Shown: positions 10,302 through 17,992 of the stretch, piece after piece | Position numbering within the stretch: the stretch's first letter is position 1 | Layout: each line of letters begins with the position of its first letter | From: Rickettsiella endosymbiont of Aleochara curtula | Lineage (GTDB): Bacteria; Pseudomonadota; Gammaproteobacteria; Diplorickettsiales; Diplorickettsiaceae | DNA: 64,000 bases | Reading direction: 5' to 3' | Assembly: GCF_964030935.1 (NCBI RefSeq) | Contig: NZ_OZ034990.1 | Span: 1,428,001 to 1,492,000, forward strand | Made by a program: the position numbers and the translations under genes | The notes under the pieces: model-generated | Told to the model about the DNA's origin: nothing | Database searches by the model: none | What the model saw: the letters and a program-made list of their open reading frames with translations, nothing else

Positions 10302-10545
10302 TGAAATCCCCATAAATAACTAACTAGTTTTAAAATTAGAAATTTAAAGTTAAAAAATGCTTATAAAGAACACTAAATTTTTTAATAATGATAAAATATT
10401 GCTGAATTATCTATAATTTATCGATATAATAAAATTTCTATTTAGGTTTATACTTCTTGATTAAAGAAAATATTATTTAATATCACCTTAATTTTAAGAA
10501 GGTATATTGGTTGATTGATATTATATTAACTCTAAGGAATACAAT

Positions 10546-10932
10546 ATGACGAATGCTAAAATACAAACAACAACTAAACGAGGTAGACCACCCTTAAGTG
10601 CAGCAAAAAAAATGCAACGTAGTAAGGCTGCTTTAAATGCGCGTATGACTCAAAAAGCCTTACGTGCCAAGATTACTATGCTGAAGGTCAACTTCAAAGA
10701 AAAGCTGAAAATTGCCGAACAAGAAGCTTATCAAAAAGCGCTGGAAAAGGTTGTTAAAATTGAACATAAAAAAATGGAAGCTAATTTCAAAGCTTTAGCT
10801 GTTGCAAAGGCTAAAGGAAATAGAAAAAGAATGAAAAGAATGTTAACGACAAAAGGTAGAAGACCTTCTCAGCTCAATATAGCTAAAACAGGTACTATTC
10901 GTAAGCGTGGTAGACCGAGAAAAATGAAGTAA
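10546..10932 (+). CDS. Lys/Arg-rich AT-hook protein, histone H1-like
   Basis: A 128-residue, strongly basic protein with AT-hook motifs at both ends: KRGRPP near residues 12-17 and KRGRPRK near the C-terminus, with a weaker TKGRRPSQ near residue 102. AT-hooks bind the minor groove of AT-rich DNA. The middle (about 25-95) is predicted helical, with alternating Lys, Ala and Glu, resembling histone H1 tails or a short coiled coil. A clear GGA-type ribosome site (CTAAGGAATACAAT) precedes the ATG. Coxiella and Chlamydia use unrelated or distantly related basic proteins to compact the nucleoid in their dense stage, so a similar role is a reasonable inference. The exact family was not recognised. 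Confidence 0.75.
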   Translation: MTNAKIQTTTKRGRPPLSAAKKMQRSKAALNARMTQKALRAKITMLKVNFKEKLKIAEQEAYQKALEKVVKIEHKKMEANFKALAVAKAKGNRKRMKRMLTTKGRRPSQLNIAKTGTIRKRGRPRKMK

Positions 10933-11339
10933 TTTTTAATATGCTAGTTATAGAGGAAAATTAATCCATTTTTTGATTATAACAATAAAAATAGGTTGAA
11001 GATAAACGCTAAACTTACTTGAAATCTTGATAGAAAGGTCCCTTGGTTTGGACTATATAAAATGAGATTTTTAGAGTGTATTTAGCTTAGTAAGGATTAC
11101 CAGAAATAACTTATTTTTGGATAGGATTATTCTATGTTGATAAGAAGTCGTATGGTTTTGAGCTAGAGCTTTGTCCTAGGTCGAACTAAAGTAAGAAAAC
11201 TAGAATAGTCCTTAAATCTCCAAATTTCAGCATATTAGTGACCGAAGCAAATATAGGAGCCACCAGCAGCTATAGCGTAATATCTTCCTCTAACAGGCTT
11301 TTTAGTGCTCAATTACTCCAATAAAGCCAGGAGTGCATG
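10933..11339. other. Gene-free stretch, no clear feature
   Basis: About 400 bp after the AT-hook gene with stops in all frames. It shows no convincing start plus ribosome site and no rRNA or tRNA fold that could be recognised by eye. It may hold the 5' part of the structured region that follows, or remnants of a decayed gene. Confidence 0.4.
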
Positions 11340-11413
11340 CGTTTTAACCCTAATAAAAGACGCATAGCGTCCATTAAAGGCTTACACGGCAGAGAGGAAA
11401 ATGTAAGCCTTTT
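11340..11413 (+). other. Tandem hairpins, candidate small RNA end or terminator
   Basis: Two strong inverted repeats lie in series. GACGC-ATA-GCGTC sits at about 11359-11371 and can extend by pairing ATGCGTTTTA with TAAAAGACGCAT. It is followed by a perfect 11-bp stem, AAAGGCTTACA (11376-11386) with TGTAAGCCTTT (11402-11412), ending in a short T-run. This looks like the 3' end of a structured transcript or an attenuator ahead of the L,D-transpeptidase gene. No known RNA family was recognised. Confidence 0.4.
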
Positions 11414-11437
11414 GACTAATAAAACTGGCTAAATACG

Positions 11438-11466
11438 TTCAAATATTGTACGAATTATGCTATAGT
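11438..11466 (+). promoter_or_regulatory. Candidate sigma-70 promoter of the L,D-transpeptidase gene
   Basis: TTCAAA at 11438-11443 and TATAGT at 11461-11466 are separated by 17 bp. Transcription would start near 11473, giving a leader of about 33 nt. That leader contains the short stem CTGCT-AAATA-AGCAG directly before the purine-rich ribosome site at 11488-11497. This is a pattern match only. Confidence 0.45.
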
Positions 11467-11505
11467 GGCTTCTTCTGCTAAATAAGCAGGAGGGGGGGTT
11501 ATATA

Positions 11506-12183
11506 GTGATATTAAAGAAAATAACAAGTTTATTACTGCTAGCCAGTGGTCTCTTCGTGATGACCGTTAATGCTAGTCCAGTAAGCCAAAACGCTAACGT
11601 GCAAGCTGAGCTACAACAGTTCAGTCAGCGAGCTCCAGGCCTTAATCCTAAAGTATTACAGTTAGGTTTAGAAGCTTATAACAAAGCTAGGCAGGAAGGT
11701 TTAGACAATCAACATATTTTAACCATTATTGATTATACTAAGCCATCAACAGCACGAAGATTGTGGGTGTTAGACCTTAACAACAACGCTGTACTTTTTA
11801 ATGATTACGTTGCCCATGGACAAAACAGTGGTGGCAACTATGCAACTTCCTTCTCGGATAGACCAGGAAGTTTAGAGTCAAGTTTAGGTGTGTTTTTAAC
11901 TGAATCAACTTATCAGGGTAAACACGGTTATTCTTTGAAGTTAAAAGGTTTAGAACAAGGATTTAACGATAGGGCGGAATCTCGTGATATCGTAGTCCAT
12001 AGAGCGGATTATGCGACAGCGCAATTTGCGCAGCAGCACGGTCGTCTAGGACGAAGTTGGGGTTGTTTTGCAGTCAGTCCAGCAGTTGCCGATTCATTAA
12101 TCCATTCGATTAAGAACGGGACGCTAGTATTTGCTTACTATCCTGATCCATCATGGTTATCAAAATCGCAGTTTCTTTCATAA
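11506..12183 (+). CDS. Murein L,D-transpeptidase catalytic domain protein (YkuD_2 type), secreted
   Basis: A 225-residue exported protein. Residues 1-23 form a typical signal peptide ending in VNASP. The remainder matches the YkuD_2 type of L,D-transpeptidase-like domain, with the catalytic cysteine at about C187 in RSWGCFAVSP and an upstream histidine in IVVHRADYA. Such enzymes make 3-3 meso-DAP crosslinks or attach lipoproteins to peptidoglycan; the specific reaction of this subfamily is less certain. The start is GTG, chosen because the unusually strong ribosome site AGGAGGGGGGG ends 8 nt before it. A perfect terminator follows 25 nt after the stop, so it is monocistronic. In Coxiella an increase in L,D-crosslinks accompanies the small-cell stage (known biology), so this may be a stage-linked gene. 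Confidence 0.85.
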   Translation: MILKKITSLLLLASGLFVMTVNASPVSQNANVQAELQQFSQRAPGLNPKVLQLGLEAYNKARQEGLDNQHILTIIDYTKPSTARRLWVLDLNNNAVLFNDYVAHGQNSGGNYATSFSDRPGSLESSLGVFLTESTYQGKHGYSLKLKGLEQGFNDRAESRDIVVHRADYATAQFAQQHGRLGRSWGCFAVSPAVADSLIHSIKNGTLVFAYYPDPSWLSKSQFLS

Positions 12184-12207
12184 TAAAGAATACTAAAGAT
12201 TAACCGC

Positions 12208-12233
12208 AAGCAGCCTTAGGGCTGCTTTTTTTT
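12208..12233 (+). terminator. Rho-independent terminator after the L,D-transpeptidase gene
   Basis: Perfect 8-bp stem AAGCAGCC / GGCTGCTT with a TTAG loop, followed by a run of eight T. It lies 25 nt after the stop codon. Confidence 0.9.
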
Positions 12234-12270
12234 GTCTGCGCTTTAGGTCTTTTAATTTAATTAACAATAA

Positions 12271-13410
12271 TTAGATTTTAACTAGAGTTTTCTTTAAAAT
12301 TTCTTCATAAATTAAAGCCAATTGCTCAAGATCGTCAATAGAGACAGATTCATTAATTTGGTGAATTGTGCGATTACAAGGACCAAACTCAACAATTTCT
12401 GCGCCTAAAGGAGCAATAAATCGGGCGTCAGAAGTGCCCCCCGTCGTTGAAACGCTAGGCGTAATGCCAGTAAGTTTTTTTATAACATTAAGGCAAGCTA
12501 AACGTAATTGACCTGAAGGACTTAGAAAAGGAAGTCCGCCACGTTGCCAAGTGATTTGATATTTTAAATGATGTTTTCTTAAAATACCTTCTACGGTATC
12601 TTCTAATTTTTTAGCAGTAGTTGCAGGAGAATAACGAAAATTAAATTTAACCTCTATATTATCTGGGATAACATTACCCGCGCCCGTACCACCATGGATA
12701 TTAGAAAACTGTAAGCTGGTAGGTTGAAAATTTGGGTACGCTATTCCTTCATCCCAGTTGGTATTCAGTAATTCGGCTAGACTTGGATTAAAACGATGAA
12801 TCGGGTTTTCGGCTAATTGAGGATAGGCAATATGACCTTGTTTCCCTTTGATGATCAAATCGGCTGATAAAGACCCACGTCGACCAACTTTTAAAGTATC
12901 ACCCAATTTTTCTTCGCAGGTAGGCTCGCCAACTAAGCAATAATCTATTTTTTCGTTTCTGTTTTTAAGTACTTCCGCGACTTTTACTGTGCCATTGATG
13001 CTAGGGCCTTCTTCATCACTCGTAATTAACCAAGCTATGGAACCACTATGATTAGGATGTTCATTAATAAATTTTTCACATGCTATTAACATTGCAGCCA
13101 GGCTACCTTTCATATCGGCGCTACCACGACCGTAGAGTTGGCCATTGCGAAGGGTAGGTACAAAAGGAGGGCTATCCCATTTATCTAATGGACCAGTGGG
13201 AACGACATCCGTATGCCCAACAAAAACAAGTAAAGGGGAATCTTTTCCCCGTCTAGCCCAAAAATTATTGACATCTGCAAATGGTAAGTGTTCAATCGCA
13301 AAACCTAAGCGCTTTAAGTGTTGACATAAAATAGTTTGACAGCCCTCATCTTCTGGAGTAACAGAGGGTCGAGCAACAAGCTGTTGAACTAGTTCAATAA
13401 GAGATAACAT
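12271..13410 (-). CDS. dapE: Succinyl-diaminopimelate desuccinylase
   Basis: Zn-dependent M20 amidohydrolase that makes LL-diaminopimelate for lysine and peptidoglycan synthesis. Metal and catalytic residues are recognisable: H66 in FVGHTDVVPTGP, D99 in GRGSADMKGS, the catalytic glutamate in TSDEEGPSING (131-140), and a downstream STTGGTSDARF segment. Length 379 compares with 375 in E. coli. It converges with the L,D-transpeptidase gene, whose terminator lies between them. Being intact, it indicates that the organism can still make its own meso-DAP branch. Confidence 0.96.
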   Translation of the reverse strand: MLSLIELVQQLVARPSVTPEDEGCQTILCQHLKRLGFAIEHLPFADVNNFWARRGKDSPLLVFVGHTDVVPTGPLDKWDSPPFVPTLRNGQLYGRGSADMKGSLAAMLIACEKFINEHPNHSGSIAWLITSDEEGPSINGTVKVAEVLKNRNEKIDYCLVGEPTCEEKLGDTLKVGRRGSLSADLIIKGKQGHIAYPQLAENPIHRFNPSLAELLNTNWDEGIAYPNFQPTSLQFSNIHGGTGAGNVIPDNIEVKFNFRYSPATTAKKLEDTVEGILRKHHLKYQITWQRGGLPFLSPSGQLRLACLNVIKKLTGITPSVSTTGGTSDARFIAPLGAEIVEFGPCNRTIHQINESVSIDDLEQLALIYEEILKKTLVKI

Positions 13411-13678
13411 AAGTGCTTTTTGGCTATATTAACTTTGTAAAATATGATTCTACCTTAAAGGGGCTACTTATAGGAAATGGGATTTTATGCATAAGTTATA
13501 GAGTTTTAGGAATTAAAAATAACTGAAATCAATACAATAAGTTTTTCAACTATTTTCATATGAAAAATAACTTAATTAAATACATTTTTTATAAAATTGG
13601 CTTAACGTTGTCAGAGTGGCAACCCTACCAACCTCGTGTATACTTAACAGCAAGTTTAGGTGATGGAAAGAATGCTTT

Positions 13679-14689
13679 ATGACGAGCACTTTAGTATTTA
13701 TTTATTTCGTTATTGTCTTAGCATTTATCTTCGACTTCATTAATGGTTTTCATGATGCGGCTAACTCCATAGCTATTATGGTCGCAACAAAGGTTTTAAA
13801 ACCTTTAACCGCAGTATTATGGGCGGCATTTTTTAACTTTATTGCTTTCTTATTTTTTCATCTAAGTGTTGCGACGACTATAGGCTCAGGGCTTATAGAA
13901 CCTCATATCGTTACCCCTTATGTGCTTTTCGCAGCGCTAACGGGAGCTATCATCTGGAATCTTTTAACCTGGTATTTTGGTTTACCTTCAAGTTCGTCTC
14001 ATGGATTGATAGGAGGGCTAGTCGGTGCGGCTTTAGTGGCGGGGGGCTGGCATGTTTTAAATTGGCATGGATTACTACCTGTTTTAATAGCAATAGTTTT
14101 GTCACCTTTATTGGGGTTATCAATAAGTTGGCTGCTGATAAAATTGACGCATTTTTTTTTAAAAGATGTAGATTCCAATAAGACTCAACGTTGGGCTAAG
14201 CGCGCCCAATTCGTTGCAGGGGCTCTATTAAGTTTAGGTCATGGTGGTAATGATGCCCAAAAAACGATGGGTATTATTGCAGTATTATTATTTTCTACCG
14301 GTCTTTTGAATGGACATTTCTATGTTCCGTTTTGGGTAATCATTTCTTGTAATTTTGTTATGGGATTGGGGACACTGATAGGGGGGTGGCGTATTGTGCA
14401 TACGCTAGGAAATAAAATAACCCAATTAACTCCTTTAAGTGGTGGATGCGCTGCGACAGGTGCTGCGCTCACGTTATTTGTAGCGACTGATTTAGGTATT
14501 CCAGTTTCCACTACGCATACCGTCACAGGAGCGATTCTTGGAGTAGGCTCAACAAATGGTTGGCTTAATACCCATTGGCCCACTATACGACGAATTATGT
14601 GGGCATGGATCTTAACCATCCCAGCAGCAGGATTAGTTGCTAGCCTTGTTATGATTTTAGCAACACCTTTGAAAATGGGTTTACATTAA
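13679..14689 (+). CDS. pit: PiT-family inorganic phosphate transporter
   Basis: Integral inner membrane protein with about ten hydrophobic segments that imports phosphate by cation symport. The duplicated PiT signatures are visible: GFHDAANSIAIM near the N-terminus (residues 21-32) and GHGGNDAQKTMG in the second half, each carrying the conserved Asn-Asp or His-Asp-Ala pattern. Length 336 is that of the short PiT type, without the big cytosolic loop of E. coli PitA. A DUF47/PhoU-like partner gene often sits next to such transporters, but none is adjacent here. The gene stands alone, with a degenerate family A repeat directly downstream. Confidence 0.93.
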   Translation: MTSTLVFIYFVIVLAFIFDFINGFHDAANSIAIMVATKVLKPLTAVLWAAFFNFIAFLFFHLSVATTIGSGLIEPHIVTPYVLFAALTGAIIWNLLTWYFGLPSSSSHGLIGGLVGAALVAGGWHVLNWHGLLPVLIAIVLSPLLGLSISWLLIKLTHFFLKDVDSNKTQRWAKRAQFVAGALLSLGHGGNDAQKTMGIIAVLLFSTGLLNGHFYVPFWVIISCNFVMGLGTLIGGWRIVHTLGNKITQLTPLSGGCAATGAALTLFVATDLGIPVSTTHTVTGAILGVGSTNGWLNTHWPTIRRIMWAWILTIPAAGLVASLVMILATPLKMGLH

Positions 14690-14701
14690 AAAAATCATTA
14701 C

Positions 14702-14800
14702 CTACTCAGCAATTTGGTTTGACACGCGCGATAACGAAATAAACGGAACGTATACAAGATAATAAGGATTGCGAGTTGGGCGGCAACCATATAATGTCTA
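14702..14800 (+). repeat. Palindromic repeat family A, degenerate copy
   Basis: Begins with TACTCAGCAATTTGG and keeps the diagnostic core AAGGATTGCGAGTTG followed by GCGGCAAC, as in the complete copies at 24549, 27519 and 40514. The left half is diverged and the right arm is barely recognisable. Confidence 0.6.
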
Positions 14801-14837
14801 AAAATTCTTATTCGTTATAAAAAATAAAAATTCAATC

Positions 14838-15059
14838 TTATTTAGGTCTAGACTTTTGTACTCGCATGACTTCGCTTTCATCGTCTGCAAGATTGGAACT
14901 CGAACATACTAATTTTTTAAAGATATTAGAGAATGAACTTCCTTCACTAGAAGTTGCTATTTTAGAAGAATTGGCTGAAGTTTCTGTGGATATTTTATTT
15001 GTATTTTCAGAGCTAGAATTACCTGAAGTCCCCTTATTAGGCTCAGTTGATTTCTGCAT
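14838..15059 (-). CDS. Small Ser/Thr/Asn-rich hypothetical protein
   Basis: A 73-residue product of low complexity, rich in Ser, Thr, Asn, Lys and Glu, with no transmembrane segment. Translation from the ATG at 15059 is supported by a good ribosome site, AGGAGT, six to eight bases upstream. The overlapping plus-strand frame (14866-15075) lacks such a site, which decides the strand. No family was recognised. The composition is reminiscent of disordered tails of secreted or effector proteins, but nothing in the sequence proves secretion. The 190 bp up to comEC hold nothing else visible. Confidence 0.45.
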   Translation of the reverse strand: MQKSTEPNKGTSGNSSSENTNKISTETSANSSKIATSSEGSSFSNIFKKLVCSSSNLADDESEVMRVQKSRPK

Positions 15060-15250
15060 ATATCACTCCTTGTGATGTTAATTTAGATCAACCTTAATTA
15101 CAGATATTTTATCCTAAATACACCCATTAAGTATACTATAGAATGCTGTAGATAAAAATAATATTTAACATTATTTTTTATTACTTTAATGGTTTTTATA
15201 TCTACTTAAAGACAATATACAATAAGATAAGTTACTTAATAAATAAAAAT

Positions 15251-16654
15251 ATGGCCCGCTGGACGTTAGGGTTTTTAATCGGTGTGGTATGGATCACGCA
15301 TTTTTCGCATTTACCTTCAGTAAAACTAGCGTACTTACTGATTTCTCTAAGTGTTATTTTAATTAGCCTAACTTTTTTTAAGCCATTTTTTTCTTCGAAC
15401 TGGATTTTACTTTTCGTTGCTTGTTGTTTAGGTTTTTCTTGGTCATTGATAATTGCCCATCAACGACTTACTCAACAATTTCCAAAAATATTGGAAGGGA
15501 AAACCTTGATGGCTAAGGGACGTATACTAACTATTCCAGAAAATCATTCGGGTGCCGTGCGCTTTGATTTCCTTATCCAAAACCTAGAGACTTCCGTACC
15601 TATACGATACCCCATACCTGTGCGTATTAAGGGATATTTTTATAAAAACTCAAAAATATTAACTGATTTTAAAAAAGGAGATATCTGGCAATTTGCCTTG
15701 CGTCTACGTCGACCCCGCGCTTTTTGGAATCCCGGTAGCTTTGACTATCAAGCCGAGTTATTTCAACAGAACATTTGCGCTACGGGGTATCTCCTAGACA
15801 AATATCCTTGGTATTTAATTCAACGCGCAAATGCTTATTATTTTATCGATAATTTACGTCAAAAAATTACTGAAAATGTAAAAAAAGCTTTGCAAGACTA
15901 CCCGTTAGTAGGACTTGTTAGCGCATTGACGACGGGGATACGCTGCGAAATTACCGATGAACAGTGGCAAGTAATGCGTGGAACAGGGACAAATCATTTA
16001 TTTGCTATCTCAGGTTTACATCTCGCCTTTATTGCAGGAATGATTTATTGGATAGTTCGTTTTATTTGCTGCAGGTTACCCTATGTTACTTTGTATATTC
16101 CGGCACCGAAAATTGCCAGTGCCTTGACGTTGTTATCAGCCATTTTCTACAGTGCTTTAGCAGGATTTGCTATCCCGACTCAACGTGCTTTATTGATGTT
16201 ATCCGCATTTTCATTGGCGATAATAAAGCGACGTTATTTTAGCAGTTGGCACTCATTTTATTTAGCATTATTGATTATTTTAATCATAGAACCTTTTTCA
16301 GTTTTATCAGCGAGTTTTTGGTTATCCTTTACAGCAGTTATACTCATTTTTTATGCTGTTTCAAATCGCATCAAGCCCCTAAAGAATTGGCGAGCTTGGT
16401 GTCGAATACAATTGACGGTTAGCTTAGGATTAATCCCTTTATCCTTATTATTTTTTCATCAAATTTCTTGGATTAGTTTTGCGGCTAATTTAATAGCTAT
16501 TCCAACTATTGGGTTTTTAATTTTGCCGCTTAGTTTATTAGGTAGTTTACTGAGCTTAGTAAGCTTAGCTTTTGGAAGCCACATCTTAATTTTTGCTGAA
16601 CAATTACTGGAGTTACTATGGAAAGTACTCAATTTTTTTCAGAAATACGCTTAG
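15251..16654 (+). CDS. comEC: ComEC/Rec2 DNA-uptake channel, N-terminal part (split gene)
   Basis: First part of the inner membrane channel that carries transforming single-stranded DNA into the cytoplasm. The 467 residues contain two or three N-terminal membrane helices, the soluble OB-like DUF4131 domain (about residues 60-200), and the Competence domain with the signature GTGTNHLFAISGLHLAFIAG and further helices. The protein normally continues into a metallo-beta-lactamase domain, but this frame stops at 16652-16654. That domain is encoded in the overlapping -1 frame at 16618-17589. The split coincides with a T7 run read as T TTT TTT in the zero frame. It may be a frameshifted pseudogene, a sequencing error, a genuine split into two coupled proteins, or a programmed -1 frameshift giving a protein of about 780 residues. 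Confidence 0.88.
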   Translation: MARWTLGFLIGVVWITHFSHLPSVKLAYLLISLSVILISLTFFKPFFSSNWILLFVACCLGFSWSLIIAHQRLTQQFPKILEGKTLMAKGRILTIPENHSGAVRFDFLIQNLETSVPIRYPIPVRIKGYFYKNSKILTDFKKGDIWQFALRLRRPRAFWNPGSFDYQAELFQQNICATGYLLDKYPWYLIQRANAYYFIDNLRQKITENVKKALQDYPLVGLVSALTTGIRCEITDEQWQVMRGTGTNHLFAISGLHLAFIAGMIYWIVRFICCRLPYVTLYIPAPKIASALTLLSAIFYSALAGFAIPTQRALLMLSAFSLAIIKRRYFSSWHSFYLALLIILIIEPFSVLSASFWLSFTAVILIFYAVSNRIKPLKNWRAWCRIQLTVSLGLIPLSLLFFHQISWISFAANLIAIPTIGFLILPLSLLGSLLSLVSLAFGSHILIFAEQLLELLWKVLNFFQKYA

Positions 16655-17589
16655 CTCAATATTACGCATATTTAGCAAGTCCTTGGATATTAATTTCAAG
16701 TTTAATGGGTATGTTATTACTTTTGGCACCTAAGGGAATGCCAGCTCGGTGTTTAGGTTTCATTTGGATCTTGCCTTTATTTTTTGGACAAATCCAGAGA
16801 CCAGAATATGGAGATATATGGATTCATCTTCTCGATGTGGGGCAAGGATTAGCCAGTGTAGTTCGTACGCAGCATCACGTCTTGATTTATGATACAGGCC
16901 CTCGTTTAAGTCCATCCTTTGATGCAGGAAAATTGGTCGTACTTCCTTTTTTACAAACTATCGGTGTTCAAAAGGTGAATTTAATGGTGATTAGTCATGG
17001 CGATAACGATCATAGTGGTGGAGCGATGATTATTTTAAAACAAATACAAGTCGACAGGGTGCTGAGTAGTATTCCAAAAAAATTTCTACCCAACATCGTA
17101 AATTTATGTGAAGAAAAGATGTATTGGCAGTGGGATGGAATTAGTTTTGAAATTTTATATCCCCCTAAGCATCATTTTTATATAGGAAATAATAGTTCAT
17201 GTGTACTAAAGATTAGTAATCGTTTACAAAGTATTTTATTAGTGGGTGATATTGAAAAAGCAGCGGAAAACTATCTTATTCATGCAAAGCAAAAAGATTT
17301 GCAAAGTACAGTATTAATAGTGCCACATCATGGCAGCAAAACTTCTTCAAGCATAGAGTTTTTAAACCTTGTACAGCCACTCTATGCTTTATTTCCAACG
17401 GGTTTTCACAACCGATTTAAATTCCCACATAAAATTGTATTAAATCGCTACCAACGTTTAGGTTCTAAAATCTACAATACTGCGACACAAGGAACTATTA
17501 CATTAAAACTAAACACATTCTCTAATACAATACAAGCAGAGACTTATTACGAAAAAAATCATCATTTTTGGCAAAACATTGAGGAATAA
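16618..17589 (+). CDS. comEC: ComEC/Rec2 metallo-beta-lactamase domain, C-terminal part (split gene)
   Basis: The missing C-terminal half of ComEC in the -1 frame relative to the preceding gene. Two hydrophobic segments (residues 15-35 and 44-58) are followed by the MBL domain: LLDVGQGLASVV, the metal motif H127-x-D129-x-D131-H132 in ISHGDNDHSGGA, and PHHGSKTSSS. All recognisable catalytic motifs are kept, which argues against long-standing decay. Its own ATG at 16618 has a fair ribosome site (GGAG, 5 nt spacing) inside the upstream gene, so independent coupled translation is possible. The protein is likely a nuclease or gate component of the channel. Confidence 0.85.
   Translation: MESTQFFSEIRLAQYYAYLASPWILISSLMGMLLLLAPKGMPARCLGFIWILPLFFGQIQRPEYGDIWIHLLDVGQGLASVVRTQHHVLIYDTGPRLSPSFDAGKLVVLPFLQTIGVQKVNLMVISHGDNDHSGGAMIILKQIQVDRVLSSIPKKFLPNIVNLCEEKMYWQWDGISFEILYPPKHHFYIGNNSSCVLKISNRLQSILLVGDIEKAAENYLIHAKQKDLQSTVLIVPHHGSKTSSSIEFLNLVQPLYALFPTGFHNRFKFPHKIVLNRYQRLGSKIYNTATQGTITLKLNTFSNTIQAETYYEKNHHFWQNIEE
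16633..16639 (+). promoter_or_regulatory. Candidate -1 slippery heptamer in comEC
   Basis: Seven consecutive T are read in the upstream frame as AAT TTT TTT CAG, that is, exactly U UUU UUU in the X XXY YYZ arrangement. A one-base backward slip here joins the two comEC frames without any stop and reproduces a normal ComEC order. The zero-frame stop follows 13 nt downstream. Confidence 0.5.
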
Positions 17590-17628
17590 AAGATTTTAAA
17601 TATTAATTTTGCGAAGCGCATTATAAAT

Positions 17629-17653
17629 TAAAAAGGGCCGTAAAACGGCCCAA
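17629..17653 (-). terminator. Rho-independent terminator on the minus strand
   Basis: Minus-strand stem GGGCCG-TTTTA-CGGCCC followed by TTTTTAATTTA. On the plus strand the stem has no T-tail, so it serves a minus-strand transcript: the candidate small RNA and possibly read-through from ogt. Confidence 0.75.
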
Positions 17654-17814
17654 GGGGGTATATCTGTGTTAGTAACGTCCTTGTAGCATCCATGCTGACA
17701 CTACATCCATGTAGTGTAGACATCCTTATCTATTCCAAATAACATAAGGACTTGCTAATTAATTTCCATATAAACAATCCTCTTAAGATTATTACCGAAA
17801 ATTAAATCCTTGAT
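17630..17814 (-). ncRNA. Candidate CsrA-binding small RNA (RsmY/RsmZ/CsrB-like)
   Basis: Minus-strand intergenic RNA between ogt and comEC. Eight GGA motifs occur within about 130 nt (plus-strand TCC at 17678, 17689, 17706, 17724, 17734, 17765, 17778 and 17807). Two are in the loops of adjacent perfect hairpins: ACACTACAT-GG-ATGTAGTGT (17698-17717) and AGCAT-GG-ATGCT (17685-17696). The sequence CUACAUGGAUGU closely follows the published CsrA selection consensus RUACARGGAUGU, and CUACAAGGACGU nearby does too. A -35 TTGTTA (17845-17850) with 18 nt to GCTAAT would start the RNA near 17814, and the terminator ends it near 17630. Two TGTAAG half-sites (17895 and 17917), spaced by 22 bp, lie upstream, where GacA/LetA boxes occur in known members. 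Boundaries are estimates. Confidence 0.65.
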
Positions 17815-17992
17815 TAGATCATTAGCAACACACATTACATAGATTAACAAAGTTATAATTTATTACAATGGGTGTTTGGCGGCTTCAGTTTTAACTTACA
17901 CACTTTTGAGTAAAGACTTACAGAAGTAAAGCAATGAATTAAATAAATGCTAAAAGAAAATTTATAACTAAAATGAGTTAGTGTTTAATTAT

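Noticed and set aside
14866-15075. Plus-strand 69-codon frame overlapping the Ser/Thr-rich ORF
   Set aside because: No ribosome site before the ATG, while the minus-strand frame has AGGAGT; its composition looks like an antisense image.
17629-17653. Terminator for comEC on the plus strand
   Set aside because: The hairpin is followed by AAGGGGG rather than T on the plus strand; the T-run exists only on the minus strand.
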